NCBI GenBank assembly: GCA_036311285.1
Contig: JAXJQF010000073.1
Location: 1-26,152 of the forward strand
DNA from: JAXJQF01 sp036311285
GTDB lineage: Bacteria; Pseudomonadota; Gammaproteobacteria; Enterobacterales; Succinivibrionaceae
Reading direction: 5' to 3'
DNA length: 26,152 nucleotides
The notes beneath the pieces are model-generated. The model was given only the letters and a program-made list of their open reading frames with translations. It did no database searches and was not told the DNA's origin. This document shows, piece after piece, positions 1 to 8,466 of the stretch. The translations under genes were made by a program, and so were the position numbers. Numbering within the stretch: position 1 is the stretch's first letter; each line of letters begins with the position of its first letter.

Positions 1-5
1 ATAAA

Positions 6-30
6 GTAAATGCCAATGTGTAAATGCCAA
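6..30. repeat. 11-bp direct repeats, possible IS21-type subterminal repeats
   Basis: The 11-mer gtaaatgccaa occurs twice (6-16 and 20-30), 14 bases apart, just before a decayed IS21-like transposase start. IS21-family elements typically carry repeated subterminal transposase-binding sites, so this may be the left end of such an element. The outer tip and any target duplication lie outside the window or cannot be seen. The repeat is read directly; its assignment is inference. Confidence 0.4.
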
Positions 31-113
31 AATAAATATGTCAGTTTTCGCCAACTTGAAATTGTAATTTTTTAGTAAATTTCTCTACTGCTTGATCTGG
101 TTGAGGAGTTGTT

Positions 114-337
114 ATGAGAGTTGATATAACACAAATAGTAAAGGTATGTGTAATGAATGGCATTAAACCAAATTATTTATCTTATAATTGAGCTTCAAGA
201 ACAGTTAAACGCTATTATTTAAATCAACAGCAATCAAAAGAAATCCAAGAACACTAACGAAGGAACTAGATAGTTTTGAGGCGATTAGATTAGCTTTAAC
301 TAATAACATAAAAGACAATCTCAAGTATTATGACTAA
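114..337 (+). pseudogene. IS21-family transposase (IstA-like), 5' remnant
   Basis: From ATG 114 the frame reads MRVDITQIVKVCVMNGIKPN and continues to a TGA at 189-191. Beyond the stop the frame continues ASRTVKRYY and then shifts by one base near 239, continuing RNPRTLTKELDSFEAIRLAL up to TAA 335-337. The order (short N-terminal helix, 'NGIKPNYS', 'SRTVKRYY', then 'K..D.F..I') matches the N-terminal helix-turn-helix region of IS21-family IstA transposases as I know them. A nonsense codon, a frameshift and the loss of the whole DDE catalytic domain mean it is inactive. The neighbouring 11-bp repeats at 6-30 support the assignment. No istB-like helper gene is visible. The similarity is judged by eye, so confidence is moderate. 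Confidence 0.45.
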
Positions 338-532
338 TTTACCTTTAATGCTTTGTTGGAGATAAGTTTTTAAAGTTAAAATAAAGAAGTAAAATTTTAA
401 TAATTTGCTAATTATAAATATTTGTTACTTATTATTACCATAATGTAACGTAGGGCGTAATATTGAGGCTGCTTAGATAGTATGTTACTGCAATAATCTG
501 TTACTGCATCAGTTAAGTTTATTAACAAATAA

Positions 533-640
533 AATGGTGTGTATGTACTAATTGTTTGTGTTGCTTATAGTAGTAAAACAGAACAAACAAAAGGAAAAAA
601 TCGAATAAAAGTATTAAAATGTATTGATGTTAGTGCTTGA
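533..640 (+). pseudogene. Possible IS1634/IS4-like transposase N-terminal scrap
   Basis: A 35-codon open stretch reads NGVYVLIVCVAYSSKTEQTK and then GKNRIKVLKCID before a TGA. The pattern 'YVY....YR......R..I..LG.ID' is typical of the N-terminus of IS1634-type DDE transposases. There is no start codon with a ribosome site, the next codons are full of stops, and the match is short. The only other feature nearby is a 9-bp direct repeat, gttactgca, at 484-492 and 500-508. The rest of 338-770 shows nothing I can identify. Confidence 0.2.
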
Positions 641-769
641 GTTTTTTTTTGTGTTTATCAGGATGTGTATTTTTTAGATTTTTAGCTTATTACTGATAAG
701 AATAAAGTTTTTGGCTTGAAATTGTTGTATTTGAGTAGAGCGGTTTAAATATTTTAGTACCTATAAATG

Positions 770-795
770 AAAAGCCTGCATTACTGCAGACTTTT
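770..795 (-). terminator. Rho-independent terminator of the 828-1421 gene
   Basis: The hairpin has arms 770-780 (aaaagcctgca) and 785-795 (tgcagactttt) around a 4-base loop, with one mismatch. On the minus strand it ends in a T-run (cttttcattt), which fits a terminator about 30 bases past the stop codon of the minus-strand gene. Confidence 0.65.
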
Positions 796-827
796 AGATC
801 ACCACTTTTATGAGAGAATTCTTTTTT

Positions 828-1421
828 TTATGCTACTCTAAAGTTTTGAGCATCAGTTATGTTTGAGACGTTACTTTTTTGCTCACCTTCTACTAACGCA
901 CGAATCCAATTTTCTAATTCGTTTTCTTCGTTACCAGTTTCTTTAGCAGCAAAGATATCATTTATAGTAAATGAATCGTTTTTAATACCGTCTTTATTGT
1001 TAAAACGGCTGATAGTATGGAATGAACTTGCTTTTACATCCATATCTGTAATTAGGAATGTTACAAAACGTTTTACACCATCGTTTGTTTGGTAGTGTGA
1101 ACGATAGAATTTGTCGCAGAAGAAACTCTTATCGTGCCACCATTTCATAAATCCAACACTTTCTATAACTAGTGCCATTTCGCACTTAATACCATCAGCG
1201 ATAAATTTAAATACAACACCATCAATTAATGGAAATTCTGCACTTGCTTTTGCTGTGATAGGGGCATCGTTAAAGCCCATAACTTCAACATCTGAAACGA
1301 TGTGAACATGTGTTTCTGGAATATCGTTTAAAATTGATTCAATGAAATTTTGAGATGCTTCAGTATTCTCAACTAGCTTTTCAATGATCTCTAATCTCGG
1401 TTTTAATAATCTTGCTTCCAT
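828..1421 (-). CDS. Unrecognised 197-residue cytoplasmic protein
   Basis: I do not recognise this protein. It starts MEARLLKPRLEIIEKLVENT, has no signal peptide and no membrane segment, and ends in a polar tail (NVSNITDAQNFRVA). An amphipathic N-terminal helix (about 1-35) is followed by alternating hydrophobic strands (residues 38-95) containing VEVMGFNDAP and IKCEMALVIES. Next comes an aromatic and His-rich stretch (FMKWWHDKSFFCDKFYRSHY), then a charged C-terminal helix (EENELENWIRALVEG). The ATG at 1419-1421 is preceded on its strand by GAGAGGGAAAG at a suitable distance, so the start is convincing. It is the only minus-strand protein-coding gene in the window, has its own terminator, and is probably monocistronic. 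It lies beside decayed insertion-sequence material, but its base composition resembles the other housekeeping genes here. Confidence 0.8.
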   Translation of the reverse strand: MEARLLKPRLEIIEKLVENTEASQNFIESILNDIPETHVHIVSDVEVMGFNDAPITAKASAEFPLIDGVVFKFIADGIKCEMALVIESVGFMKWWHDKSFFCDKFYRSHYQTNDGVKRFVTFLITDMDVKASSFHTISRFNNKDGIKNDSFTINDIFAAKETGNEENELENWIRALVEGEQKSNVSNITDAQNFRVA

Positions 1422-1640
1422 GATCTTTCCCTCTCTCTCATGTTTTTGTAATTTGCACTATCATTTTATTATAAAGTGGTTATAGCTTTACTATAAATAA
1501 AAAGTGGTAAATGCAATTTCATGCTACTCCTTAGCACATTATTAATTGTTTCATAAAATAATGTATTTTTCAAGTTGAGATTATAGTGTAAATATTAATT
1601 TTGTGAATATATTCAAAGTTACGTAATGCATGTATAAAAG

Positions 1641-1673
1641 ATGTTAAATATATGTTAAATATATGTTATATGT
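1641..1673. repeat. Three tandem 11-bp repeats (ATGTTAAATAT)
   Basis: ATGTTAAATAT occurs at 1641-1651 and 1652-1662, followed by a diverged third copy at 1663-1673 (ATGTTATATGT). A period of 11 bp places the copies on nearly the same helix face, as for tandem binding sites of a regulator. They lie 220 bp upstream of the minus-strand gene start. Function unknown. Confidence 0.6.
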
Positions 1674-1739
1674 GTTGAAATATAAGAGCCAGAAAGCATC
1701 TTTTTAAAGAGTGATTGAACTTGTAAAACATGTCAAAAA

Positions 1740-1761
1740 GATTAATATTATTATATTAATC
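1740..1761. repeat. Perfect 9-bp inverted repeat, 4-base loop
   Basis: Arms GATTAATAT (1740-1748) and ATATTAATC (1753-1761) flank TATT. The stem is AT-only except for the outermost pair and has no long T-run after it, so a terminator role is doubtful. It could be a regulator site. Confidence 0.45.
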
Positions 1762-2657
1762 ATTCTTTATACTTTTGTATTAATATACACTAATAGTTGA
1801 TTATACTATGTTTTTATAATTGAAAACCGTTTCAGATAAAGGTTTTTTGATTATTAAAGTGATATATTTTGTTGCGTAAAAATTTATTAATTTTTGTTTT
1901 TGTGTGACTTAGGATGGTTTCTTGTTTTTCCTAGAAATTATTTTGAATTTGAGTGCTTTAGCTGTTTTGACGATTAAGTTCGTGAAGACTAACTAATAGA
2001 AGTGCTTGTGAGTGGTTTTTAATTTTTGTGTTTTTGTATGTGTTTGTTTGTGTAGAATAGTTCTTTTTTTACTTTACGTATCTGTGTTACATGCGTTTAT
2101 TCTTCTTTTTTGTGGTTTACTACTATTTTAAATTGTTGTTTTAGACTTTTAGATTTTGGTTATTTGGTTGAAGATAACCTTTTATTGGTTATTGCTAATG
2201 TTGATTCAATTCTCAAATATATAAAAATATGTTTTTAGCGCTTAAATAATACAATAATTTTGTATTTGTTCATGTTTTTTTTTAGTGTCTTGCGTTAATA
2301 TCTAGTTGTATACCACTTTTCGTTGATTTTTATTTGAGCAATAAGTTTACAAAATATTTAATGTATGGTTATTAAAATGTTTTGATTTATAACTTTTATG
2401 TTATGTGTTTTCGTACACTGTACTTTGTACTTATTTTCTGTCGCAAATAAGAGTTTCTAGATAGTGGTGTTAAAGGAAAATAAAAATGTTTTAACATCAA
2501 TTACTTTTATAGTTTGGTTTGAGAAAGGGGATAAAAGAAGAATTTTCAAATATGTGTTTGATTAGGAGTTTGATTTTTTCTTCTTTATTATTAATGTATA
2601 AAAGTTTTTATGGTGTTTAATCCATTAATTAGTTAGATACAATTATAGGATTTGCTA

Positions 2658-4754
2658 ATGAATATTAAGGATGCAATTCAAACTGTTGTTAAAAATTTAA
2701 AGTCTATTGATGGGACTTGGATTGATTATGCAACATTTGGAATAATGAAGCGTGTTCAAAAATCTGTGATTAACGGTGTTTATGCTGTATTCGTGTTTTT
2801 GATGGTATTGGTAATTGGTCTAAGTGTGCTTAGTTATTCAAGCATGAAAAGTTTGAATAATAATGTAGTTTATATTACAGGGGTGCCTTTAGAATTAATA
2901 TCTAGCGTTAATATCATTGAAAACAACATATTATCATTAGATATTGCTTTATTAAAGACTTTAAATTCAAAAAGTATTAGCGTCTTAGATGAAAACGAAA
3001 AAACTTTATCAAGTGTAACTAACGAATTTAATTTGACATACAATAATTTCGTTAAAGTTGGATCTGAAAATGAAGATATTTTAGATAGTATTTCAAAATT
3101 ATCTGGTGCAGCTAAATTGTATTTAAGTAGTGTAAAAGATATTCCTGTAAAGAAAAGAGAATTATTAGAACACACTAACAAGGTGTTAAAGAGTAAAGCT
3201 GATTTCCAAGGTTTGCTTGCTTTATTCAAAAGTGAAATCAATAACTATAGAGCAAATGCAGAAGATCCGTACATTGCTTCTGTTGTAAAAGAAGTAGAAT
3301 CTTATATGTCATTAGTTGATAATAAGGTTTATCAATTTTTAGATGCTCAAGATTTAAAGAAGATTGAAGATATTGAATCTTTTATCAAGGATAGACTAGG
3401 TGATATTGAAATTGGATATGAAAATGTTCAATTAGAAGATCCTGAATTCAAAAACAACTTAGGTATGTTTTTTGATAATTATTTATTTAATCTAAAAGAT
3501 AATAGAGGTTTAATCAGTCAATATAAGTTGATGATTATTAAGCAATTAGAATTAGAAAAAGCTGCTGAAATTGCTGCAGAAAATATCACTATCATGAGAA
3601 AAGAAATTAAAATCATGAAGAATACTGCAGAAAAAGGTATGAACACAGCTAAGGATGAATCATACTTAGTATTCCATAACGCGGTTATTACTTTAGTTTT
3701 ATGTTTAAGTATAACTGTTTGTATTGCTGTTGGTATGATTGTGTTATTAGGTAAGAGTATTTCTAGACCGATGAAGACAATCATTGCGGCGTTAAAGTTA
3801 ATTGCTGATGGCGATATGACTAAGATGATTGTTGTTAAGGAAAAGAATGAATTTGCGGTAGTTAGTGAATACATTAATGATTTAACAGTAAAGGTTGGTG
3901 GAACATTAAAGGAAATTACTCAAGAAGCTTTTTCAGTACAAGAAGCATCTAATAGTAATGTGGGTGTAGCGAATGAAGCTACAGATGCTGTGAAGTCACA
4001 ATTATCTGAAACTATTACAGTTGCTTCTGCAATGAATGAAATGTTAGCAACTTCAAATGAAGTTATCCAAGCTACTGTTCAAACTTCAGATGAAATGCAA
4101 GGCGTTGAGAACATGGCTCAACAAACACAGTCAATTATGCATGATACTATTTTAAGAACAGAAGAGTTAGAAAATAAGATTCAGGCAACAACAGATGCTA
4201 TTCAACAAGTTAATACTATTAGTGATGAAATTACTCAAGTTGTTAACATCATTAAGAGTGTTGCTGGTAGAACAAACTTATTGGCGTTAAATGCTGCAAT
4301 TGAAGCTGCTCGTGCTGGTGAATATGGTAGAGGGTTTGCGGTTGTTGCTGATGAAGTTAGAAACCTTGCAAGTGCTACAGCTAAAAGTACAAACGACATC
4401 AAGAACATGATTGATAAGTTAAGATTTTCTGTTGATAGTGCTGTATTAAGTGCTCAGGATTGTAAGGATGCAATGGAAAGCACTAAGGAAAATGCAAACA
4501 ATGCGAATATTGCTATTGATGAAATGAAGGTTTCATTAAATAAGATTAACGAAATGACTCAAATGGTTTCAGCTGCTGCGACAGAACAAGGTCAAACATC
4601 TGAATCAATCAATATGAACTTACATCATATTACAGAAATTTCAAATGAAAATATGAGTAAGATTGAAACATTGTCAATTAACAGTACAGAGTTAGCTCAA
4701 CGTGCTAATGTTCAGGCTCAGTTGATTGCAAAGTTCAAGTTACCAAAAGATTAG
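2658..4754 (+). CDS. Methyl-accepting chemotaxis protein
   Basis: Transmembrane chemoreceptor of 699 residues that would signal through CheW/CheA to the flagellar motor. A cytoplasmic N-terminus of about 39 residues leads into TM1 (about 40-60). A long all-helical periplasmic sensor of about 275 residues follows, then TM2 (about 338-365), HAMP (about 366-420, beginning ISRPM) and the coiled-coil signalling domain. The hairpin tip is classical: GRTNLLALNAAIEAARAGE from residue 537, followed by GRGFAVVADEVRNLA. The sensor length and helical character suggest a four-helix or helical-bimodular type; the ligand cannot be read. There is no C-terminal NWETF-like tether (it ends AKFKLPKD). I chose ATG 2658 because TAGGA at 2646-2650 sits seven bases upstream; the TTG at 2652 would be one base from it. 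Monocistronic, with its own terminator. Confidence 0.93.
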   Translation: MNIKDAIQTVVKNLKSIDGTWIDYATFGIMKRVQKSVINGVYAVFVFLMVLVIGLSVLSYSSMKSLNNNVVYITGVPLELISSVNIIENNILSLDIALLKTLNSKSISVLDENEKTLSSVTNEFNLTYNNFVKVGSENEDILDSISKLSGAAKLYLSSVKDIPVKKRELLEHTNKVLKSKADFQGLLALFKSEINNYRANAEDPYIASVVKEVESYMSLVDNKVYQFLDAQDLKKIEDIESFIKDRLGDIEIGYENVQLEDPEFKNNLGMFFDNYLFNLKDNRGLISQYKLMIIKQLELEKAAEIAAENITIMRKEIKIMKNTAEKGMNTAKDESYLVFHNAVITLVLCLSITVCIAVGMIVLLGKSISRPMKTIIAALKLIADGDMTKMIVVKEKNEFAVVSEYINDLTVKVGGTLKEITQEAFSVQEASNSNVGVANEATDAVKSQLSETITVASAMNEMLATSNEVIQATVQTSDEMQGVENMAQQTQSIMHDTILRTEELENKIQATTDAIQQVNTISDEITQVVNIIKSVAGRTNLLALNAAIEAARAGEYGRGFAVVADEVRNLASATAKSTNDIKNMIDKLRFSVDSAVLSAQDCKDAMESTKENANNANIAIDEMKVSLNKINEMTQMVSAAATEQGQTSESINMNLHHITEISNENMSKIETLSINSTELAQRANVQAQLIAKFKLPKD

Positions 4755-4776
4755 AAACATTTTATTTTTCCTTATC

Positions 4777-4808
4777 AAAAATGCCAATTCTTATTGGCAT
4801 TTTTTTTA
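4777..4808 (+). terminator. Rho-independent terminator after the chemoreceptor gene
   Basis: Perfect stem aaaatgccaat / attggcatttt with a tctt loop, followed by a run of T residues (to about 4807). It lies 23 bases after the stop codon. Confidence 0.9.
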
Positions 4809-4825
4809 TTATTGTCGGTATTCCG

Positions 4826-4834
4826 TGCTATAAT
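4826..4834 (+). promoter_or_regulatory. Extended -10 promoter for the Sel1 lipoprotein gene
   Basis: TGcTATAAT is a perfect extended -10 element (TG at 4826-4827, TATAAT 4829-4834). The -35 region (TTATTA, 17 bases upstream) is poor, as is usual for extended -10 promoters. It sits between the previous terminator and the gene, giving a leader of roughly 65 bases. Confidence 0.55.
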
Positions 4835-4907
4835 GCTTTAAATAACATTTAGTTTGTTTAAGACTTTAGAACTATAAATATAAATCAAGGATAAAGGTTA
4901 TCTCATA

Positions 4908-6992
4908 ATGAGTATAAATTATAAAAAAATTGCGTTGTCGATTGCTGTAAGCGTAGGTATTTCATTCTTTATTACTGGTTGTGGTGAGAATCCCTCAGAA
5001 TTAGTAGAGCAAGCAGATAAGCTATGGCAAAATGATTCAGGCGATGATAGAAAAAATGCAATAAAACTATATAAAGAAGCTTCAAACTTAGGTTCCAATG
5101 AAGCTAAAAAGTTTTTAGCATACTATTATTTTGAGACAGCTCAATATGAGTTAGCTAAAGAAAATATTGTAGCTGTATTCTCTACATACCCAGTTGATTA
5201 TAATTATATTTATGGTTTTATGACTCTTTATGGTTATGCAAATATAGAAAAGAATGTAACTAAAGGGATTGAAAATCTTATCAATGCAGGGGATCGCGGT
5301 ATTCCGAGAGCTTATTTTGAATTAGCAAATTACTATAAAAGTATTTCAGATAATAAATTAGCGATTGAGTACTATAAGAAGGCTTTAGACAATGATATTT
5401 TTGAAGCAAAACGTCATTTATCTATGTTAGTAATGTCTAATAAATCTCCTTTAGAAAGCAAATTAAAAGCAGTTAAGTATTTAACTCAAGAAGCTAAAAA
5501 AGGTGATCGCGAAGCACAAGCTGTCTTAGCAAGAGCTTATATTGAAGGTAATGGAGTTGACGTTAATTTAAGTAAGGCTCAAGAGTTAATAACCCCACTA
5601 ATTAAGATTAAAGGTGGTGATGTTGTCGCAAGATTGCTTCAATGTCGTATTTTCTTAATGTCGAATAATTTAAGTCAACAGCAAAAAGGTGCGAGTTTAC
5701 TAAAAAATCTTGTATCAGAATCTCATGATCCGGAAGCTGCGTACTATTTATCAACTTTATATTACAACGGATTGTATGGATTTGCTCAAGATAAGAAGTT
5801 AGCTTTACATAATTTACGTATTGCTCAAAGAGGTAATTTCCCGTTAGCTCTTGTGGACCTTGCAAAAATGTATTTGCTTGGAGAGAATACTGAGGTTAAT
5901 CCTCATGAAGCTTTTACATTAGTTAATAGAGCTTTAGAATTAGACAAGGACTTAACAGTTGCTTACTATTTACTTGGTGATATGTACATTAATGGTAAAG
6001 GTGTTCAAAAAGATCTTAAAAAAGCATACGATAATTTCAAAAAAGCTCAAGATGATGGTCATGTTGAGTCAAGGTTCCAAATTGCTCGTATGGTAAGTCG
6101 TGGAGAAGTGTTTGAACTGGACGATGCATATGCGGCTGAAATATATAAGGATTTAGCTGCTCAAAATCATATCGGAGCAAACTATCATTATGGCGAAGTG
6201 TTATTCTACGGTATTGGGATTAATCAGAATGTTAAAGAATCTGTAAAGCATCTACAGGTAGCTGCGGAATCTGGTATGGTTGAAGCTCAGTATTTATATG
6301 CGATTGCTTTAGATTTTTTAGGCAAGCAGGAAGATGCAATAAAGTGGTTTAAAACTGTTGCAGAAAGTGAACATAATTTAGCTCCAGAAGCTGCTAATCG
6401 TTTAGGTGAAATTTATCAAGAATTAGGTGAGTTAAATTTAAGTGCTAAGTATTATAAGAAAGGTGCTGATGCTGGTATTGAAGCGTCTATTGTTAACTTA
6501 GCAAGATTATTATATATTAGTGATAAGTTTGACGAAGCAAAGGTTTTATTTGAATCTTTACCTAATAATCCTGTAGCACAAGTGTTTATCGGTCTTATGC
6601 ATGAAAAGGGACAGGCGTATCGTGAAAATGAAATTCAAGCGTTAGAATGGTATGAGAAGTCTGCAAATCAAGGTAATGTTGATGGAATGTATCTTCAAGC
6701 TTTACTTTTATTAAAGGGAAAAGATATTCCAGATGAGTTAAGAACTAACTCTAAAAAACTATTAGAGCATGCATCATGCTTAGGTAATGCAGATGCGTTA
6801 ATATATCTATCAGAAGTATATTATACTCGTTACGCTTCGAATAATACAGGTGTAGGTTGGTTAAAGTATGGCTTAGATGACTTAAATATTCAGCAGGCTG
6901 GTTATATATTGAATGAAAAGAGTGTTAATCAGGATTTCTTAAACAGCTCATATACAGAAGTTAAGAGTCTCTGTTCTAAGATTAGAAAATAA
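4908..6992 (+). CDS. Sel1/TPR-repeat lipoprotein
   Basis: Predicted lipoprotein of 694 residues. The signal peptide ends in a lipobox (FITGC), making Cys25 the lipidated residue. The mature protein is a solenoid of Sel1-like repeats. Many units show the A.....Y..G.GV..N/D...A pattern, for example AQAVLARAYIEGNGVDVNLS, VAYYLLGDMYINGKGVQKDL and ANYHYGEVLFYGIGINQNV. Sel1 repeats make protein-protein scaffolds, so this is probably an envelope adaptor. Whether it serves polysaccharide export, stress response or secretion cannot be told from the sequence. ATG 4908 follows AAAGG (4893-4897) and gives the signal peptide directly. It is flanked by its own promoter and terminator, so context does not name a partner. 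Confidence 0.88.
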   Translation: MSINYKKIALSIAVSVGISFFITGCGENPSELVEQADKLWQNDSGDDRKNAIKLYKEASNLGSNEAKKFLAYYYFETAQYELAKENIVAVFSTYPVDYNYIYGFMTLYGYANIEKNVTKGIENLINAGDRGIPRAYFELANYYKSISDNKLAIEYYKKALDNDIFEAKRHLSMLVMSNKSPLESKLKAVKYLTQEAKKGDREAQAVLARAYIEGNGVDVNLSKAQELITPLIKIKGGDVVARLLQCRIFLMSNNLSQQQKGASLLKNLVSESHDPEAAYYLSTLYYNGLYGFAQDKKLALHNLRIAQRGNFPLALVDLAKMYLLGENTEVNPHEAFTLVNRALELDKDLTVAYYLLGDMYINGKGVQKDLKKAYDNFKKAQDDGHVESRFQIARMVSRGEVFELDDAYAAEIYKDLAAQNHIGANYHYGEVLFYGIGINQNVKESVKHLQVAAESGMVEAQYLYAIALDFLGKQEDAIKWFKTVAESEHNLAPEAANRLGEIYQELGELNLSAKYYKKGADAGIEASIVNLARLLYISDKFDEAKVLFESLPNNPVAQVFIGLMHEKGQAYRENEIQALEWYEKSANQGNVDGMYLQALLLLKGKDIPDELRTNSKKLLEHASCLGNADALIYLSEVYYTRYASNNTGVGWLKYGLDDLNIQQAGYILNEKSVNQDFLNSSYTEVKSLCSKIRK

Positions 6993-7009
6993 GAAGTAAT
7001 TGGTAAAAA

Positions 7010-7037
7010 ATACGATAGCTCTTGCTATCGTGTTTTG
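7010..7037 (+). terminator. Rho-independent terminator after the Sel1 lipoprotein gene
   Basis: Perfect 8-bp stem ACGATAGC (7012-7019) / GCTATCGT (7024-7031) with a tctt loop. A short T-rich tail (gttttg) follows, 17 bases after the stop codon. Confidence 0.85.
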
Positions 7038-7145
7038 TTAAGTATAGGACTAAGTAGTTTCATTTATTTTAATTTAATGTAGTTTTTAAAAACAAAAAAG
7101 AATAATCTTCTTTTTTAATAATATAAAGCATAGAGGGAAAGACTA

Positions 7146-8075
7146 ATGATGAAAAAGATTTTACTAGCTTCAGCGGTTGCGGCAGTTATTTCGATGTCGA
7201 CAACAGGTTGTGTTACTCCAGTTGTACTTGCTGGTACAGCAATTGGGGCTAGTGCAGTTGTAGCAACAGATCAAAGAACAACAGGCACAATGATTGATGA
7301 TAAATCAATTGAAATCAAAGCTGCTTCAATTATTAAGAATAATGAGAAGATTGCAAAGGAATCTAAGTTAGAGGCAACCTCTGTTAATGGAACAGTATTG
7401 CTAACTGGTCAATGCTTAAATCAAAAGTATGTTGATTTTATAGTTGAAAATGTAAAGAAGATTGATGGTGTGGATCGTGTAATTAACAAGATCACAATTG
7501 AAGAGCCTATTTCGTTAGGTCGTCGTGCAGATGATACTTGGATTACAACTAAGGTTAAAACTCAATTATTATTTGGAGAAGAAATTAATTCAGGTAGATT
7601 TAAGGTTCTTACAGAAAATGGCGTAGTTTACTTAATCGGTTTAGTTACAAAGGATGAATCGATTCGTGCAGTGAATGTTGCAAGTCAAATTTCAGGGGTG
7701 TTAAAGGTAGTTAAGATCTTTGAATACATTAGTGTAGATAGTAAGGTTAAGCCAATTTTTATAGAAGATGAAAGCCCTATGACCTTAAAGGAAACATATG
7801 TAGAAGACGTTGTTGAACCATCTTCAAGCAATAAGTCAATTGGTACAGAAGATGCTCCTATTTATTATGAAGAAATAGGTCCTCTTGAAACTATCGATAA
7901 TACAAATACAGCAATTACTCCAGTTGAAAGTAATAATGCTGCTGTAGTTGATGTTCAAAGTCAAAATCAAAATGACGGTGCGATAATAGTAGATAAACCA
8001 GTGTTAAATAGAGTAGATCTTAGCGCTCCAGCTACTAATGATCCAACAATTGATGATTCTTTTATTATTGAATAA
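7146..8075 (+). CDS. dolP: DolP-like double-BON outer-membrane lipoprotein
   Basis: Lipoprotein with signal peptide and lipobox STTGC (Cys22), then BON domain 1 (about 52-119) and BON domain 2 (about 130-197). Both domains follow DolP (YraP) closely: SVNGTVLLTGQ in the first, then DDTWITTKVKTQLL and TENGVVYLIGLVT in the second. In enterobacteria DolP binds anionic phospholipid, acts at the division site and supports outer-membrane integrity. E. coli DolP has about 190 residues; this protein has 309. The extra 110 residues (198-309) are acidic, Asn/Ser/Thr/Pro-rich and probably disordered. AGAGGGA at 7132-7138 fits ATG 7146, or the in-frame ATG at 7149. The E. coli neighbours (diaA, yraN) are absent; the gene stands alone between terminators. 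Family assignment is firm; the tail's role is unknown. Confidence 0.88.
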   Translation: MMKKILLASAVAAVISMSTTGCVTPVVLAGTAIGASAVVATDQRTTGTMIDDKSIEIKAASIIKNNEKIAKESKLEATSVNGTVLLTGQCLNQKYVDFIVENVKKIDGVDRVINKITIEEPISLGRRADDTWITTKVKTQLLFGEEINSGRFKVLTENGVVYLIGLVTKDESIRAVNVASQISGVLKVVKIFEYISVDSKVKPIFIEDESPMTLKETYVEDVVEPSSSNKSIGTEDAPIYYEEIGPLETIDNTNTAITPVESNNAAVVDVQSQNQNDGAIIVDKPVLNRVDLSAPATNDPTIDDSFIIE

Positions 8076-8127
8076 TAAAAGCTCCATTAATGGTATTATT
8101 AGTGGTAAATAAAAGCTAACAGTTTGT

Positions 8128-8185
8128 AAAACCGTTTCTAGAAATTTAGACAGATATAGTTCTAAGTGGAAACGGTTTTGTTTTA
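8128..8185 (+). terminator. Long-stem terminator after dolP
   Basis: The 11-bp arms AAAACCGTTTC (8128-8138) and GAAACGGTTTT (8169-8179) are perfect inverted repeats, followed by gttttatc. The inner TAGAA / TTCTA segments can pair too, giving a longer interrupted stem. It ends 52 bases or more after the dolP stop codon. Confidence 0.7.
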
Positions 8186-8276
8186 TCTATTTTGAATAGT
8201 AATTCGCTTTATACATTCTCTAATGTCTAATCTAACGTTTAGTTATCTTGTTAATTTTCTTGTTCAATAATTCGTT

Positions 8277-8307
8277 ACGACATCTATATAAATTCGTGTT
8301 GTATAAT
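8277..8307 (+). promoter_or_regulatory. Possible promoter for the 8467 gene
   Basis: A consensus TATAAT (8302-8307) is preceded by ACGACA (8277-8282) with a 19-base spacer. The -10 is good; the -35 is only four of six and the spacing is long. The leader would be about 150 bases. Confidence 0.35.
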
Positions 8308-8466
8308 CATAAATCTAAAGATGATTTAGTTAATTTTATATATATTTTTCTTATTTTATGTTACATTGTTTGTAAATAAAGTTTTTGTTTAGAACCTTTT
8401 TTACAAAGTTTAACATTTATAACTTAATATTATTAAAACAAGAACAATAAAATAAAAGGAGTGAGC

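Larger units (their letters stand above)
1422..2657. other. 1.2-kb intergenic region without recognisable genes
   Basis: No frame on either strand gives a plausible protein. The + strand is strikingly T-rich, especially 1850-2300. It holds an 11-bp tandem repeat (1641-1673), a perfect 9-bp inverted repeat with a 4-base loop (1740-1761), and a GAAAACCGTTTC sequence (1822-1833) followed by GGTTTTTT (1841-1848) that resembles the terminator stems downstream. It must contain the promoters of the divergent gene 828-1421 and of the chemoreceptor. I could not locate either with confidence; TATAAT-like hexamers are too common in such AT-rich DNA. Confidence 0.6.

Noticed and set aside
2652..2657. TTG start for the chemoreceptor
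   Set aside because: It would lie one base after the ribosome site; ATG 2658 has correct spacing.
8461..8466. GTG start for the 238-residue protein
   Set aside because: The GTG overlaps the AAGGAG ribosome site; ATG 8467 is five bases downstream of it.
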